Origin: Neobacillus massiliamazoniensis
Lineage (GTDB): Bacteria; Bacillota; Bacilli; Bacillales; Cytobacillaceae
Direction: 5' to 3'
Assembly: GCF_001048695.1 (NCBI RefSeq)
Contig: NZ_CVRB01000001.1
Coordinates: 1,116,001 to 1,180,000, forward strand
Length of the DNA stretch: 64,000 nucleotides
Shown: piece by piece, positions 15,829-25,059 of the stretch
How the letters are laid out: each line of letters begins with the position of its first letter
Numbering within the stretch: position 1 is the stretch's first letter
The notes under the pieces: model-generated
What the model saw: the letters and a program-made list of their open reading frames with translations, nothing else
Database searches by the model: none
Told to the model about the DNA's origin: nothing
Position numbers and translations under genes: made by a program

Positions 15829-16773
15829 TCAAGCAAGACTGTTCCTGCAGCAACATAAGTCCTGTCCATATTGTCCGTGTTCATTAATGGCAGGGTGTTC
15901 AATTTGAACTGTTGAGTGCTCGAGCCCATACTTTTCTTTTAACAGTTTGTTTATGTTCGAAACAACACGAAACGAGTGACTGTCGTCGCAAATGAATACA
16001 TGTGCTGTAATAGAGTAGTGGTCGGTTGTAATCGTCCATAGATGCAGCTCGTGAACGTCTTTAACCCCTTCGACCATTTTTATATCCGCGCGAATTGCAT
16101 CAAGATCAAATTCTTCTGGCACCGATTCCATCAAGATCAGATAAGATTCACGAATAATTTTTGCACCACCATAAAAAGTGACGCCTCCCATTATGATACT
16201 GATTAAAGGATCGAAGATGGTGAGATTTGTAAAATAAATCAAAATGGCGGAAATGATCACTCCAACAGTATTCAGCAAGTCTCCTATAAAGTGCCAGAGT
16301 GCACTTTTGATATTCAGATTGTTCTCTTCCTTCATACTACGAATTAAAATGATCGTGAGAGTAGAATGAACTAACAGACCAATAAAGGAAACAATTAACA
16401 TTAATTGTAGATCAACTTCATTTGGATGAATGATTCGTTTTATCCCCTCGATAAATATTCCTATTGAGATGACGACCAAACCAAGCCCATTTAAAAATGA
16501 AGCTAAAATTTCAAAGCGAAGGAAGCCGAATGTATATTTTTTATTCGAATTTCGTGTAGCTAAGTAAATAGCAGTTATACTCAACCCTATAGCTAGTACA
16601 TCAGACATCATATGTGCAGAATCTGACAAAAGAGCCAGAGAATCGGCTATTAATCCACCAACAATTTCGACAGTAGTGAAAAACAGAGTGAGAATTAAAC
16701 TAATCCATAATGTTTTCTTTGATGTATCTTGTTCTTTAACGTGATTTATATGGTGAAAATCATAATTTTTCAT
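15829..16773 (-). CDS. cation diffusion facilitator (CzcD-like metal efflux)
   Basis: A 314-residue CDF transporter with six membrane helices. The metal site pairs are seen in TM2 (LLSDSAHMMSDV) and TM5 (HFIGDLLNT). The cytoplasmic C-terminal domain (DLDAIRADIKMVEGVKDVHE) ends in a cysteine cluster, CCCRNS. It exports Zn2+, Co2+, Cd2+ or Fe2+ in exchange for protons. The start chosen is ATG 16773, with AAAGGAG upstream; an earlier in-frame start at 16803 would overlap the RBS. Two Fur-like boxes lie upstream (16858, 16923), which is unusual for an efflux gene and suggests metal control. Confidence 0.92.
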   Translation of the reverse strand: MKNYDFHHINHVKEQDTSKKTLWISLILTLFFTTVEIVGGLIADSLALLSDSAHMMSDVLAIGLSITAIYLATRNSNKKYTFGFLRFEILASFLNGLGLVVISIGIFIEGIKRIIHPNEVDLQLMLIVSFIGLLVHSTLTIILIRSMKEENNLNIKSALWHFIGDLLNTVGVIISAILIYFTNLTIFDPLISIIMGGVTFYGGAKIIRESYLILMESVPEEFDLDAIRADIKMVEGVKDVHELHLWTITTDHYSITAHVFICDDSHSFRVVSNINKLLKEKYGLEHSTVQIEHPAINEHGQYGQDLCCCRNSLA

Positions 16774-16857
16774 ATTATTTCTTCTCCTTTCTCTGCTAAT
16801 CATACTTCCTAATAAATAGTGCTGTCAACCGCTAATTGAGAAAATTAAAATCTAATT

Positions 16858-16937
16858 GAGAATGATATTCATGATTAAGTCTAATAAGATTACTAATTAT
16901 GGTTAATTTAGGTAGTTATTAATGATAATTATTATTA
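16858..16937 (-). promoter_or_regulatory. two Fur/Zur/PerR-type boxes upstream of the CDF gene
   Basis: 16858-16876 reads GAGAATGATATTCATGATT, matching the 19-bp Fur consensus at 15 positions. 16923-16937 reads TGATAATTATTATTA, one mismatch from the 7-1-7 inverted repeat TGATAATNATTATCA. Both lie between the CDF start and bioA. The remaining 16938-17098 is AT-rich and shows no gene. Confidence 0.5.
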
Positions 16938-17098
16938 TTTAGGTTGATTGAAGACACTAAGATTTATTATGTACGATTATAAGAAAAGAAATAAATGAAG
17001 GTGTAAAATGATATTGTTTTAAGTCAGTTGTTTCTCATATTGCCATAGCATCAGCATTTTACTTTTGCTTTCTCGGAATACTTATTGATTATTGCTAG

Positions 17099-18460
17099 TT
17101 ACATGTTTTCCGAAATAGATTGATATATGATTCTAATTGCTTCTTCTAGCTCACTTTGATTCATGGCTAAAACGGGTATGAATGTTAATACTTGATCTAA
17201 TTGACGGATAATTAGTCCTTTTTGAAGTGCAGTTAAGACAATGTTATCAAGTTTATTTTCTTCACTTGGAAAAATAGTTTTTGTTTCTTTGTCTTTTACA
17301 ATTTCTATACCAATCATTAATCCTCGTTGACGTATGTCTCCTACAATATCTAGCTTATATAAGTCTTGTAAGTGTTCACTTACGAATAAAGCATTTGATT
17401 GAACTTTTTCAATTAATGCTGTTTCCTCCATTAGTTGAATATTTCTTAAAGCAACGGAACAACTTAGTTGATTACCAGTATAGGTATGGCCATGGTAAAA
17501 TGTTTTATGCTCCTTTTTTTCTCCTAAAAAAGCATCAAAAATCTTTTGACTCGTAATAGTTGCTGCAAGAGGCATGTAGCCACCAGTAATCCCTTTTCCT
17601 ACACATAAAATGTCAGGTATAACCTCTTCTTGTTCACAGGCAAACATTGTTCCTGTTCGACCAAAGCCAACTGCCACTTCATCACAAATAAGGAGAACAT
17701 TATATTTTCTACAAAGGTTTTCAACGCCTTTTAAGAAACCAGATGGATGTGTAATAATTCCAGCTGCTCCTTGTACTAGAGGCTCGATGATTATACCAGC
17801 AATTTCATCAGCTTTTTCTTTTAGTAAGCTTTCTAATCGTTGTAAGCAGAAGTTTTTGACATCTTTACTATTATCGAATTCTGTCATTCGATACGTATGA
17901 GGTGTTGGTAATGAGACACGTTTAAATAATAATGGCTCAAAGATACGATGATATAAGTCCATACCACCAACGCTAACGGATCCGATAGTATCACCATGAT
18001 AGGCATCGTCTAAAGAGATGAATGTATTTTTATTTTTAAATTTCTCAGGGTTGATATTTTTCCAATATTGATATGCAATTTTTAATGCGATTTCAACGGA
18101 AGCTGAACCCGTATCAGAATAGAATACTTTACATAAGTTTCCTGGAGTGATTTCTGCTAATTTCTTTGCTAGTAGAATAGAAGGAACATTGGCAGAACCT
18201 AATAAAGTAGAATGAGCTATTTTATGTACTTGATTTGTCAGTGCTTCATTTAATTCAGGAACATTATGACCATGGACATTTACCCAAAGAGATGCATAGC
18301 CATCTAAGTATTTATTGCCTTCTATATCAAATAAATAGCTACCTTGTCCTTTTTCAATTATCAGGGGTTTATTTTGTTGATAAATCTTCATTTGTGTAAA
18401 TGGATGCCATATATATTCTTTATCCCAATTTTCTAAGTCTTGCATTTCATAGTGTTCCAT
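17099..18460 (-). CDS. bioA: adenosylmethionine-8-amino-7-oxononanoate aminotransferase
   Basis: A 453-residue class III PLP aminotransferase that makes 7,8-diaminopelargonic acid from KAPA. Features seen are the N-terminal WHPFTQM motif, YASLWVNVHGHN, the cofactor aspartate in LLICDEVAVGFGRTG and the PLP lysine in CVGKGITGGYMPLA. The start chosen is ATG 18460, with AAGGAGG nine nt upstream. It overlaps the end of bioD by 14 bp, so the genes are translationally coupled as bioY-bioD-bioA. A bioF gene is not in this window. Confidence 0.95.
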   Translation of the reverse strand: MEHYEMQDLENWDKEYIWHPFTQMKIYQQNKPLIIEKGQGSYLFDIEGNKYLDGYASLWVNVHGHNVPELNEALTNQVHKIAHSTLLGSANVPSILLAKKLAEITPGNLCKVFYSDTGSASVEIALKIAYQYWKNINPEKFKNKNTFISLDDAYHGDTIGSVSVGGMDLYHRIFEPLLFKRVSLPTPHTYRMTEFDNSKDVKNFCLQRLESLLKEKADEIAGIIIEPLVQGAAGIITHPSGFLKGVENLCRKYNVLLICDEVAVGFGRTGTMFACEQEEVIPDILCVGKGITGGYMPLAATITSQKIFDAFLGEKKEHKTFYHGHTYTGNQLSCSVALRNIQLMEETALIEKVQSNALFVSEHLQDLYKLDIVGDIRQRGLMIGIEIVKDKETKTIFPSEENKLDNIVLTALQKGLIIRQLDQVLTFIPVLAMNQSELEEAIRIIYQSISENM

Positions 18461-19160
18461 GAAGAAAAACCTCCTTGATTTGCTTCTCAAATGATTCGGA
18501 CTGAATACAACTTTCAGAAAAACGCTCTATTTCGTTTTTTACATCTTTAAAAAAAGGAATAGTAAAAGCAGGTAATTGCACGATACGCTGGATCGTTTCG
18601 ATATTGTTCTGATGAATGGCGTTCTTTTCTTCATATCTATTGAAAATCAATGATTGAATAGAAATACCATAATGTTGGGCATATTCGTTTGTTGTTAATA
18701 CATCATGAATGGAACCAAGACCGCTTGGACTAACAAGAATAGCCGGTATATTTGCATCTTTTATAAAATCTTTGGTCATGTAAAAGTCATCTTCTCGTTC
18801 AATTAAAGGAACAGCTAATCCTCCTGCACCTTCGACTAATACAACATCATGCGCTTGTTCTAATTCTTTCAACCTTTGTAAAACAGCTTCAATATTCACT
18901 TCGGCACCTTGTAGCTTAGCCGCTAGATGGGGGGAAGTTTCAGGCTCGAAGGTGTAAAATCCAGCATTTTCAACGCCAATGACTGACGAGAACCAATCTA
19001 AGTCTGGATAAGTTTGTGTTTGTTCAATTAATCCTGTTTGAAAAGGTTTAAATACGGTTGTTGACAATCCAAGCTTGTTTAATGAGAAATACAAGAAACC
19101 AGTAGAGATCGTTTTTCCAATATCAGTTCCTGTTCCTGTAATAAAAAATGATTTACCCAT
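18447..19160 (-). CDS. bioD: dethiobiotin synthetase
   Basis: A 237-residue ATP-dependent carboxylase that closes the ureido ring of dethiobiotin. It carries the P-loop TGTGTDIGKT at residues 7-16 and the VEGAGGLAVPL motif. The RBS AAAGGAG lies 11 nt before ATG 19160. It is separated from bioY by 3 bp and overlaps bioA, so it sits mid-operon. Confidence 0.95.
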   Translation of the reverse strand: MGKSFFITGTGTDIGKTISTGFLYFSLNKLGLSTTVFKPFQTGLIEQTQTYPDLDWFSSVIGVENAGFYTFEPETSPHLAAKLQGAEVNIEAVLQRLKELEQAHDVVLVEGAGGLAVPLIEREDDFYMTKDFIKDANIPAILVSPSGLGSIHDVLTTNEYAQHYGISIQSLIFNRYEEKNAIHQNNIETIQRIVQLPAFTIPFFKDVKNEIERFSESCIQSESFEKQIKEVFLHGTL

Positions 19161-19163
19161 AAA

Positions 19164-19721
19164 TCATGCTACTCCTTTCATAACTGTGTTTTTTAATCTT
19201 GGCCGAACTTTAGAGATGATGACAGCACTTATAGCAGCTAATAGTAGATCACCAGGAGCAGGTAAATAGAAACCAAATACCAATGTTTCATGAAGAGACA
19301 AAGGTTTTTCAACTATCCATTTCATTGCTCCGTAAAGCCAGATACATCCAAAAAAGTAGACAATGAGAAGTGTACTTAAGTTCGCAAAGAAAATAGAATA
19401 GACTCTATTTAAATTAAATCTATGTATGATCCAACCATTAGCAAAAGCTCCTAATACAAACCCAATCAAGTAACCAAATGTCGGTTTGAAAATATAACCT
19501 GGACCACCTCCTTCAGTAAAGATTGGTAATCCCACTAATCCGAGCAATACATAGCAAAGTTGACTTAAACTGCCAAGCTTAGGTCCTAATAGCGCACCTG
19601 CAAGATATACGGATAGTATTTGTAGTGTAAAAGGAATATAGGGAATAGGAATTTTAATAAATGCACCTACTGCGGTAAAGGCAGCGAATAATGCTGCAAA
19701 AGCTATTGTTTGATTTTTCAA
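19164..19721 (-). CDS. bioY: biotin transporter substrate-binding subunit BioY
   Basis: A 185-residue, six-helix S-component of an ECF-type biotin importer, with the family signature IPIPYIPFTLQILSVYLAG and the glycine-rich GPKLG and GGGPGYIFKPTFGYLIGF segments. The start chosen is TTG 19721 (MKNQTIAF), which has AGAGGTG upstream. An ATG at 19766 has no RBS and lies 13 bp from the BirA dyad, so it may not be transcribed. First gene of the bioYDA operon, divergent from bioB. Having uptake and synthesis under one operator is logical. Confidence 0.9.
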   Translation of the reverse strand: MKNQTIAFAALFAAFTAVGAFIKIPIPYIPFTLQILSVYLAGALLGPKLGSLSQLCYVLLGLVGLPIFTEGGGPGYIFKPTFGYLIGFVLGAFANGWIIHRFNLNRVYSIFFANLSTLLIVYFFGCIWLYGAMKWIVEKPLSLHETLVFGFYLPAPGDLLLAAISAVIISKVRPRLKNTVMKGVA

Positions 19722-19778
19722 AATTGCACCTCTATTTTTTATTTTTTCTTGATTAATATTTTGCATGATTTATAATTT

Positions 19779-19813
19779 ATATGTCAACTAAAAATATAAT
19801 CAGGTTGACATAT
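19779..19813. promoter_or_regulatory. BirA operator between bioY and bioB
   Basis: A perfect 10-bp dyad ATATGTCAAC-N15-GTTGACATAT in the divergent interval. The architecture matches bacterial BirA operators, at which the biotin-protein ligase represses when biotin is plentiful. It is placed to control both bioYDA and bioB. Confidence 0.85.
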
Positions 19814-19841
19814 TAAATTCTATGAGAGTGAGGAGAAGTGA

Positions 19842-20831
19842 ATGATTAAAGAAATGGAGCTAAACCAACTGGCAGAGCGAGTAATAAGTGGGGAAATGTT
19901 GAATAAAGAAGAGGCTCTTGCTCTTTTGCAAGTAGAAGATACCAAGATTTTAGAATTAATGAATGCAGCTTATAAGATTCGTTATCATTACTTTGGGAAT
20001 AAAGTGAAATTGAATATGATCATTAATGCAAAATCTGGTCTTTGTCCTGAAGATTGTGGATATTGTTCACAGTCAATCGTTGCTGAAACACCGATTGATA
20101 AATATGCATGGATAACGAAGGAGAAAATTATTCAAGGAGCTCAAGAGGCAATTTCTCGTAAAGCGGGTACATATTGTATTGTTGCTTCAGGAAGACGTCC
20201 AACTGATAAAGAAATTTCACATGTTGTTGACGCTGTAAAAGAGATTCGAGAAACAACAGATTTAAAGATTTGCTGTTGTTTAGGATTCTTAAATCCAGAT
20301 CATGCTCAAGCTTTAGCTGATGCGGGGGTTCATCGATATAATCACAATCTTAATACACATCGTGAACAATATGAGGAAATTTGTACAACACATACATATG
20401 AACAACGAGTAGAAACCGTACAACAAGCTAAAGAAGTGGGTATTTCACCTTGTTCTGGTGCTATTTTTGGAATGGGAGAAAATAATGAACAGCGAGTAGA
20501 TATTGCCTTTGAACTGCGTGATTTAGATGCTGACTCTATCCCTTGTAACTTTCTCGTAGCAATTGACGGAACACCATTAAGTGGAAAAAAAGACTTAACA
20601 CCTATAAACTGTTTAAAAATCGTTGCGATGATGCGATTTGTAAATCCATCGAAAGAAATTCGTATTTCTGGCGGACGTGAGGTAAATCTTGGCTCTCTTC
20701 AACCGCTAAGTTTGTTTGCTGCTAATTCTATTTTTGTTGGTGATTACTTAACGACAGAAGGTCAACAACCAATAGCTGATTGGAAGATGATTGAGGACTT
20801 AGGTTTTGAAATCGAGGAATGTGCTTTGTAA
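19842..20831 (+). CDS. bioB: biotin synthase
   Basis: A 329-residue radical SAM enzyme inserting sulphur into dethiobiotin. The cluster motif CPEDCGYC (CxxxCxxC) lies near residue 63. The second-cluster residues fall in CIVASGRRP, CCCLGF and ISGGREV. RBS GAGGAGAAGTGA precedes ATG 19842. It is transcribed alone, divergently from bioYDA across the BirA dyad, and is closed by the terminator at 20848-20895. Confidence 0.97.
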   Translation: MIKEMELNQLAERVISGEMLNKEEALALLQVEDTKILELMNAAYKIRYHYFGNKVKLNMIINAKSGLCPEDCGYCSQSIVAETPIDKYAWITKEKIIQGAQEAISRKAGTYCIVASGRRPTDKEISHVVDAVKEIRETTDLKICCCLGFLNPDHAQALADAGVHRYNHNLNTHREQYEEICTTHTYEQRVETVQQAKEVGISPCSGAIFGMGENNEQRVDIAFELRDLDADSIPCNFLVAIDGTPLSGKKDLTPINCLKIVAMMRFVNPSKEIRISGGREVNLGSLQPLSLFAANSIFVGDYLTTEGQQPIADWKMIEDLGFEIEECAL

Positions 20832-20847
20832 AAGTCAATGATTATTA

Positions 20848-20895
20848 CAAAGGACAAAACCTCCAATGATTTATCTATGGAGGTTTTGTCCTTTG
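20848..20895 (+). terminator. terminator of bioB
   Basis: An 18-bp perfect stem (CAAAGGACAAAACCTCCA with its complement) around a 12-nt loop. It may work in both directions, since the DUF1275 gene converges from the right. Confidence 0.85.
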
Positions 20896-20922
20896 AAAAA
20901 ATATGAGGTTTTATCAGAGCAT

Positions 20923-21621
20923 TCAACAATTGCGTTTTCTTATATAACCCCTGTCCCTATGATACAAAATAAGCGCAACCACTAATATTCCTGCTGCAAT
21001 CCATATCGATTTGTCCCCTATATGCTTGGTGGAAAATGTCCCTATCAACGCACCAAGTAAAAAAGAAAAAATGATGACAAAAAATTCTTTGAATTGTTTT
21101 TTCGCTTCTTGATTATTTTCTATGAATGCCGAATAGGCTGCCTGTGTTGCCGTTCGAAGATTCCCTGTTGTCATTGTTGAACTGTAGTTCCACTTGTCTA
21201 GTTTATTAAAAGTAGAGATTTGTAAAGATGATACAAACGCAATACATACTGTTACAAATAAATTAGGTACACTTTTTGGTAAGATCCCGACAAAGATTAA
21301 AACCAAACATTCTAATATAAGAATAGAACGTCTATAACTATGTAATAATTCTCTTACATGAGGAATCTTAACGATTTGCGATACCAAAACACCTAAAATA
21401 AAAGCTAAAACAGGTGGGATATAATGCAAAGCAGCTTCCCATTCCTCATTAGCTGCTTTTACAGCAAATAGTACAATATTTCCTGTTTGCGCATTAGCAA
21501 ACACGCCATCTCTGCTGACGAAAGTATATGCATCTAAAAAACCTCCAACTACAGCCAACAATACACCCAAACGAACAGAGTTTGAAGATAATGAGGGAAT
21601 CGTAGGTAGTTTATCTTTCAT
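20923..21621 (-). CDS. YoaK/DUF1275 family membrane protein
   Basis: A 232-residue integral membrane protein with about six helices. The family hallmarks are GGFLDAYTFVSRDGVFANAQ and TGNIVLFAVKA near the N-terminus and the repeated STMTTGNLRTAT in the middle. The function of the family is unknown; some members are small permeases. RBS AAGGAGATAATTT precedes the ATG. It stands alone. Confidence 0.85.
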   Translation of the reverse strand: MKDKLPTIPSLSSNSVRLGVLLAVVGGFLDAYTFVSRDGVFANAQTGNIVLFAVKAANEEWEAALHYIPPVLAFILGVLVSQIVKIPHVRELLHSYRRSILILECLVLIFVGILPKSVPNLFVTVCIAFVSSLQISTFNKLDKWNYSSTMTTGNLRTATQAAYSAFIENNQEAKKQFKEFFVIIFSFLLGALIGTFSTKHIGDKSIWIAAGILVVALILYHRDRGYIRKRNC

Positions 21622-21943
21622 AAATTATCTCCTTGAATCATATATTGAAGAAATTCTTTTATCATTCATATTCTGCTTAATTTTAAAACAATATTCCGTT
21701 AAAATCGTCACAGCAAATTCGCAATACCTTTCATGATTTTGTTTTTTTATCGACATTAGATATAATTTATTACCCTATCAAGTTTTTTAACCATAATCAA
21801 CAAAATTATTTAACATAACGTTTAAAAAAAAGAAATCTTGAACAAAAAATGATAAATAATTTAGTTTTAAAAATAATGTTAAAAATTAAAAACCGGTACG
21901 TGCGCTGGTGTGAGTGGGAAGGAGGTTAGCCCCCCAATCTCCA
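21622..21943. other. AT-rich intergenic region, no gene seen
   Basis: These 322 bp are strongly AT-rich up to about 21890. Close to the stop of the next gene a G+C-richer part contains GGAG-N15-CTCC that may form a weak hairpin. No open frame with an RBS is visible on either strand. Confidence 0.6.
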
Positions 21944-22852
21944 TCACTCGATCTTGATACCCACATCAAACACATAGGGTTGCTCTGGAGCTGAAATTGT
22001 TGAAATATGTTTGATGTTAATGACGGGGATTGTAGAGCCGTCATATTGGGTTTGCTCAATCGTGCCAGTCACCTGTACCCATTTATCTTTTTGCAAGGCT
22101 GCGACATCTCCTTTTGCCATAAATCCATATACAGAAGCATCCGCCACACAACAAGTAATCCCAAATCGAGCCACGATTATTTGGTTTTGCATGAAATTCT
22201 TTTCCCGATAGACAAACCCTTTTGTGGTAATAGTTTTACCAATCATACCCTTTAAATTATCTTGAATGATATTCATCATCGGTACATATTGGTCATCATT
22301 AATATTGATCATGTTTGTTTTTAACAGTTTCGCTTTTAATACGCCGTATTGCGATTCCGTTAAAGGCTCAGGTTGATTGGCTGTTGAAGCAGAATTGTTG
22401 GTGGAAGGGGACGAAGTTGATTTTTGAAAACCGGGAATGGTTTTACCATTTTGGCTTACATTTAGTGAATTTGCTCCAAGTTTAATGGTTCGGTTCGTTG
22501 CCACGGAGCTATTAAGAACGTTATTTTCAAAAAGAAACCCAGTGATGATTGGCAGAATAAACAATAAATAAAAAAATACACTTTTCATAAGTGATGACGG
22601 GTAGGAATGTTCCCTTTCACAATGACAATGGTAATGATGTGCTTCACCTGAAGTTCCTCTTAGGATTAATAGAACACCTAATAGTAGAAAAATTAATAAT
22701 GTAATAGATATGAAGACAACCATTTTGGGGGCGATCAATAGTGTAATATCATGTGTTAAGAGTAATTTGAAAAAAAACATCATAAACCCTATAAGAATAA
22801 TCCCTCTTAAAAGATGGTGAAAGGAAGCTGCTTCCTCATATTTATTCCTCAT
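21944..22852 (-). CDS. YcgQ/TIGR03943-type permease subunit
   Basis: A 302-residue protein with two pairs of N-terminal membrane helices and a C-terminal extracytoplasmic domain (from about residue 150, including FGITCCVADASVYGF). Between helices 2 and 3 a striking His/Cys cluster, HHYHCHCEREH, suggests metal binding. It overlaps the permease gene upstream by 4 bp (ATGA type) and so forms a two-gene operon with it. The pair corresponds to B. subtilis ycgQ-ycgR; a role in metal export or import is inferred but not established. Confidence 0.85.
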   Translation of the reverse strand: MRNKYEEAASFHHLLRGIILIGFMMFFFKLLLTHDITLLIAPKMVVFISITLLIFLLLGVLLILRGTSGEAHHYHCHCEREHSYPSSLMKSVFFYLLFILPIITGFLFENNVLNSSVATNRTIKLGANSLNVSQNGKTIPGFQKSTSSPSTNNSASTANQPEPLTESQYGVLKAKLLKTNMININDDQYVPMMNIIQDNLKGMIGKTITTKGFVYREKNFMQNQIIVARFGITCCVADASVYGFMAKGDVAALQKDKWVQVTGTIEQTQYDGSTIPVINIKHISTISAPEQPYVFDVGIKIE

Positions 22853-23868
22853 AATGCACCTCCACGTAAAAAGATCAGTTGAAAAACAGAAACGGTTATA
22901 TAGATCACGATTGGCGTTACAATTAATAGTGAAAGAACAACTTTTTTCTTAAAATAGGCGAATAGCATCAGGGTATTTTTTATGTCAATCATCGGTCCAA
23001 AAACTAGAAAAGCAAGCAGTGCTCCTTCTGTAAAAGTTGAACCAAATGAGGATGCAACAAAGGCATCAGCTGAAGAACAAACGGAAAGGACATAAGCAAA
23101 GCCCATCATGACCCCAGGTGCTAAGGCGGTGTTTGTCCCTACTGATAAAAGTGCATTTCGGTCAAAGAATGTCTGGAACAAACTTGCTAGGAAAGCACCA
23201 ATGAATAAATATTTTCCAGTATCAAATAGTTCATCACTAGCATGGTATAACGTTTCTAAAAATTTATTTCCTTTTGTATGGTGGTGATGATGGGGGTGTT
23301 TATCTGCTTGGTTTTTTAAAATATTTTCTCCCTTAAATAATCGGAAGACGATCAGTCCGATGACTATGGAACTAATAAAACCAACAAGCATTCTAGCATT
23401 TGCCATATAGGGCGTGCTTTTAAAAGCAAAATAGGTTGAAGCATAGACGACAGGGTTGATGATGGGAGCACTAAGCATAAAGACAATTCCAACATGCGGA
23501 GGCATGCCTTTCTTTATTAACCTACTAATCACGGGAACAATGGCACACTCACAAATAGGAAAAATAATTCCTAGCAGTGCAGCAGGTATAACGGCTAAAT
23601 AAGCATTACGTGGCAATAGTTTTTGAATGGTATTTTCGGAAACAAAAGATTGGATGATGGCTGATACAAAAACCCCTAATAATATAAATGGTATAGCTTC
23701 TAAAATGATACTTAGAAAAATGGTATTAACATTAAAAAAAGAACTAGGAATTCTAGTGAAAATAGAGTTATTTCTAATCTCCTCTGCAAAAAGAAAGAGA
23801 AACACAAATGTGCAAAAAAGAAGAAAAATGGTCCAATCTCTTATGATCCTTTTCATTATTAACACCAC
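22849..23868 (-). CDS. YcgR-type permease (DUF318)
   Basis: A 339-residue permease with eight or more helices. Hallmarks are FPICECAIVPVISRLIKKGM and the PIINPVVYASTY segment of the family. A cytoplasmic loop carries KHPHHHHHTKGNK, a likely metal-binding patch that pairs with the His/Cys cluster of its partner. The start chosen is GTG 23868, seven nt after AAGGAGG; ATG 23856 is also in frame. The substrate is not known; transition metals are the obvious guess from the histidines. Confidence 0.85.
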   Translation of the reverse strand: MVLIMKRIIRDWTIFLLFCTFVFLFLFAEEIRNNSIFTRIPSSFFNVNTIFLSIILEAIPFILLGVFVSAIIQSFVSENTIQKLLPRNAYLAVIPAALLGIIFPICECAIVPVISRLIKKGMPPHVGIVFMLSAPIINPVVYASTYFAFKSTPYMANARMLVGFISSIVIGLIVFRLFKGENILKNQADKHPHHHHHTKGNKFLETLYHASDELFDTGKYLFIGAFLASLFQTFFDRNALLSVGTNTALAPGVMMGFAYVLSVCSSADAFVASSFGSTFTEGALLAFLVFGPMIDIKNTLMLFAYFKKKVVLSLLIVTPIVIYITVSVFQLIFLRGGAL

Positions 23869-24052
23869 AAATCTACCTCCTTAATCTAGCAACTCTATCA
23901 TATGGTTATGCACCGTTTTGGTGTTTATTCATTAAAAATCGATTAAGCTCTCGTAGTACCCGTCTGTTATTAAGATAATAATTGGGAATTGTGTTAAAAT
24001 TTAAATAATATTTTGTGACAGTTAAAAGGTTAGTGAAAGGATTTGACTACAA

Positions 24053-24490
24053 ATGGATATAAGAAAACCAAATGATTTGGAACTTAAACAGGTTATGTCG
24101 CACTCTCCACAAGCTGTATTTGATGGTACTTTGGGGGCAATTAAGCCGACGGATAAAAAAATCAAACAGCTAGTTGAACCACTACTGAAAAAGGGCGGCT
24201 ATTATTTAATAGCAACAGAAAACAATCAATTAATGGGCTGGATTCTTATAGGATCGAGTAGGGACGAATTTACTGATAAGACGAGTGGGTATATTTATGA
24301 ATTATTTGTAATAGAAGAATTTAGAGGGAATGGGATTTCCAAGCGGCTAATGAGAGCTGGTATTGATCAACTGAAAAACAAAGGATATTCAGAAGTCCGT
24401 TTAAGTGCATATGCAGGGAATCACGCAATAAAACTGTATGAAAAATTAGGATTTAAAATAAGAAAAGTTTCAATGAGTTTGCCATTATAA
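24053..24490 (+). CDS. GNAT-family N-acetyltransferase
   Basis: A 145-residue acetyl-CoA-dependent acyltransferase. Motif A is seen as LFVIEEFRGNGISKRLMRAG (R/Q-x-x-G-x-G/A variant RGNGIS), followed by the C-terminal YAGNHAIKLYEKLGFKI signature. The substrate is unknown. AAAGGA lies 12 nt before the ATG. It is monocistronic, directly followed by repeat arrays. Confidence 0.85.
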   Translation: MDIRKPNDLELKQVMSHSPQAVFDGTLGAIKPTDKKIKQLVEPLLKKGGYYLIATENNQLMGWILIGSSRDEFTDKTSGYIYELFVIEEFRGNGISKRLMRAGIDQLKNKGYSEVRLSAYAGNHAIKLYEKLGFKIRKVSMSLPL

Positions 24491-24526
24491 GTAATTGTAA
24501 AAGATTCCACAGGTATTAATATAAAT

Positions 24527-24719
24527 AGTGCCCGAAGAAGGAGAAATCGCGATTCCACGGGCACTAAAAAAGAAAATAGTGCCCGAAGAAGGGGAAAACT
24601 CGAAAGCATGGGCACTAAAAAAGAAAATAGTGCCCGAAGAAGGAGAAAACTCGAATACACGGGCACTAAAAAAGAAAATAGTGCCCGAAGAAGGAAAATT
24701 CGCGTATGTACGGGCACTA
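24527..24719. repeat. 51-bp tandem array with AGTGCCCG/CGGGCACT ends
   Basis: Four units start at 24527, 24578, 24629 and 24680, exactly 51 bp apart. Each begins AGTGCCCGAAGAAGG and ends CGGGCACT, so each can fold as a hairpin. Because 51 is a multiple of three, open frames run through on both strands. These are artefacts. Confidence 0.9.
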
Positions 24720-24720
24720 T

Positions 24721-25030
24721 ACATTCCTAAAGTCAGGCAAAATTCAATTTTTCGGGAAACTAGAGGCCATCTACATTCCCGAAATCAGTTAATATTCAAT
24801 TTTTCAGGAAACTAGAGGCCATCTACATTCCCGAAATCAGGCAAAATTCAATTTTTCGGGAAACTAAAGGCCTTCTACATTCCCGAAATCAGTTAAAATT
24901 CAATTTTTCAGGAAACTAGAGGTCTTCTACTTTCTCGAAATCAGGCAAAATTCAATTTTTCAGGAAACTAAAGGCTTTCTACTTTCCCGAAATCAGGAAA
25001 AACTCAATCTTTCAGGAAACTAGAGGCCAT
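24721..25030. repeat. 52-bp tandem array, TCCCGAAATCAGG family (array 2)
   Basis: GAAATCAG-like words at 24730 (variant), 24781, 24833, 24885, 24937 and 24989, period 52 bp. It is the same family as 13072-13375, with GGGAAACTAGAGGCC in place of GGGAAACAAGAAGCC. It follows the 51-bp array without a gap. Confidence 0.9.
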
Positions 25031-25059
25031 CTATCCGCGAAAGCCCGGGCACTAAAAAG

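Noticed and set aside
24421..24815. Open frames on both strands over 24421-24815
   Set aside because: They exist because the 51-bp repeat unit is a multiple of three. No RBS and a purely repeated composition.
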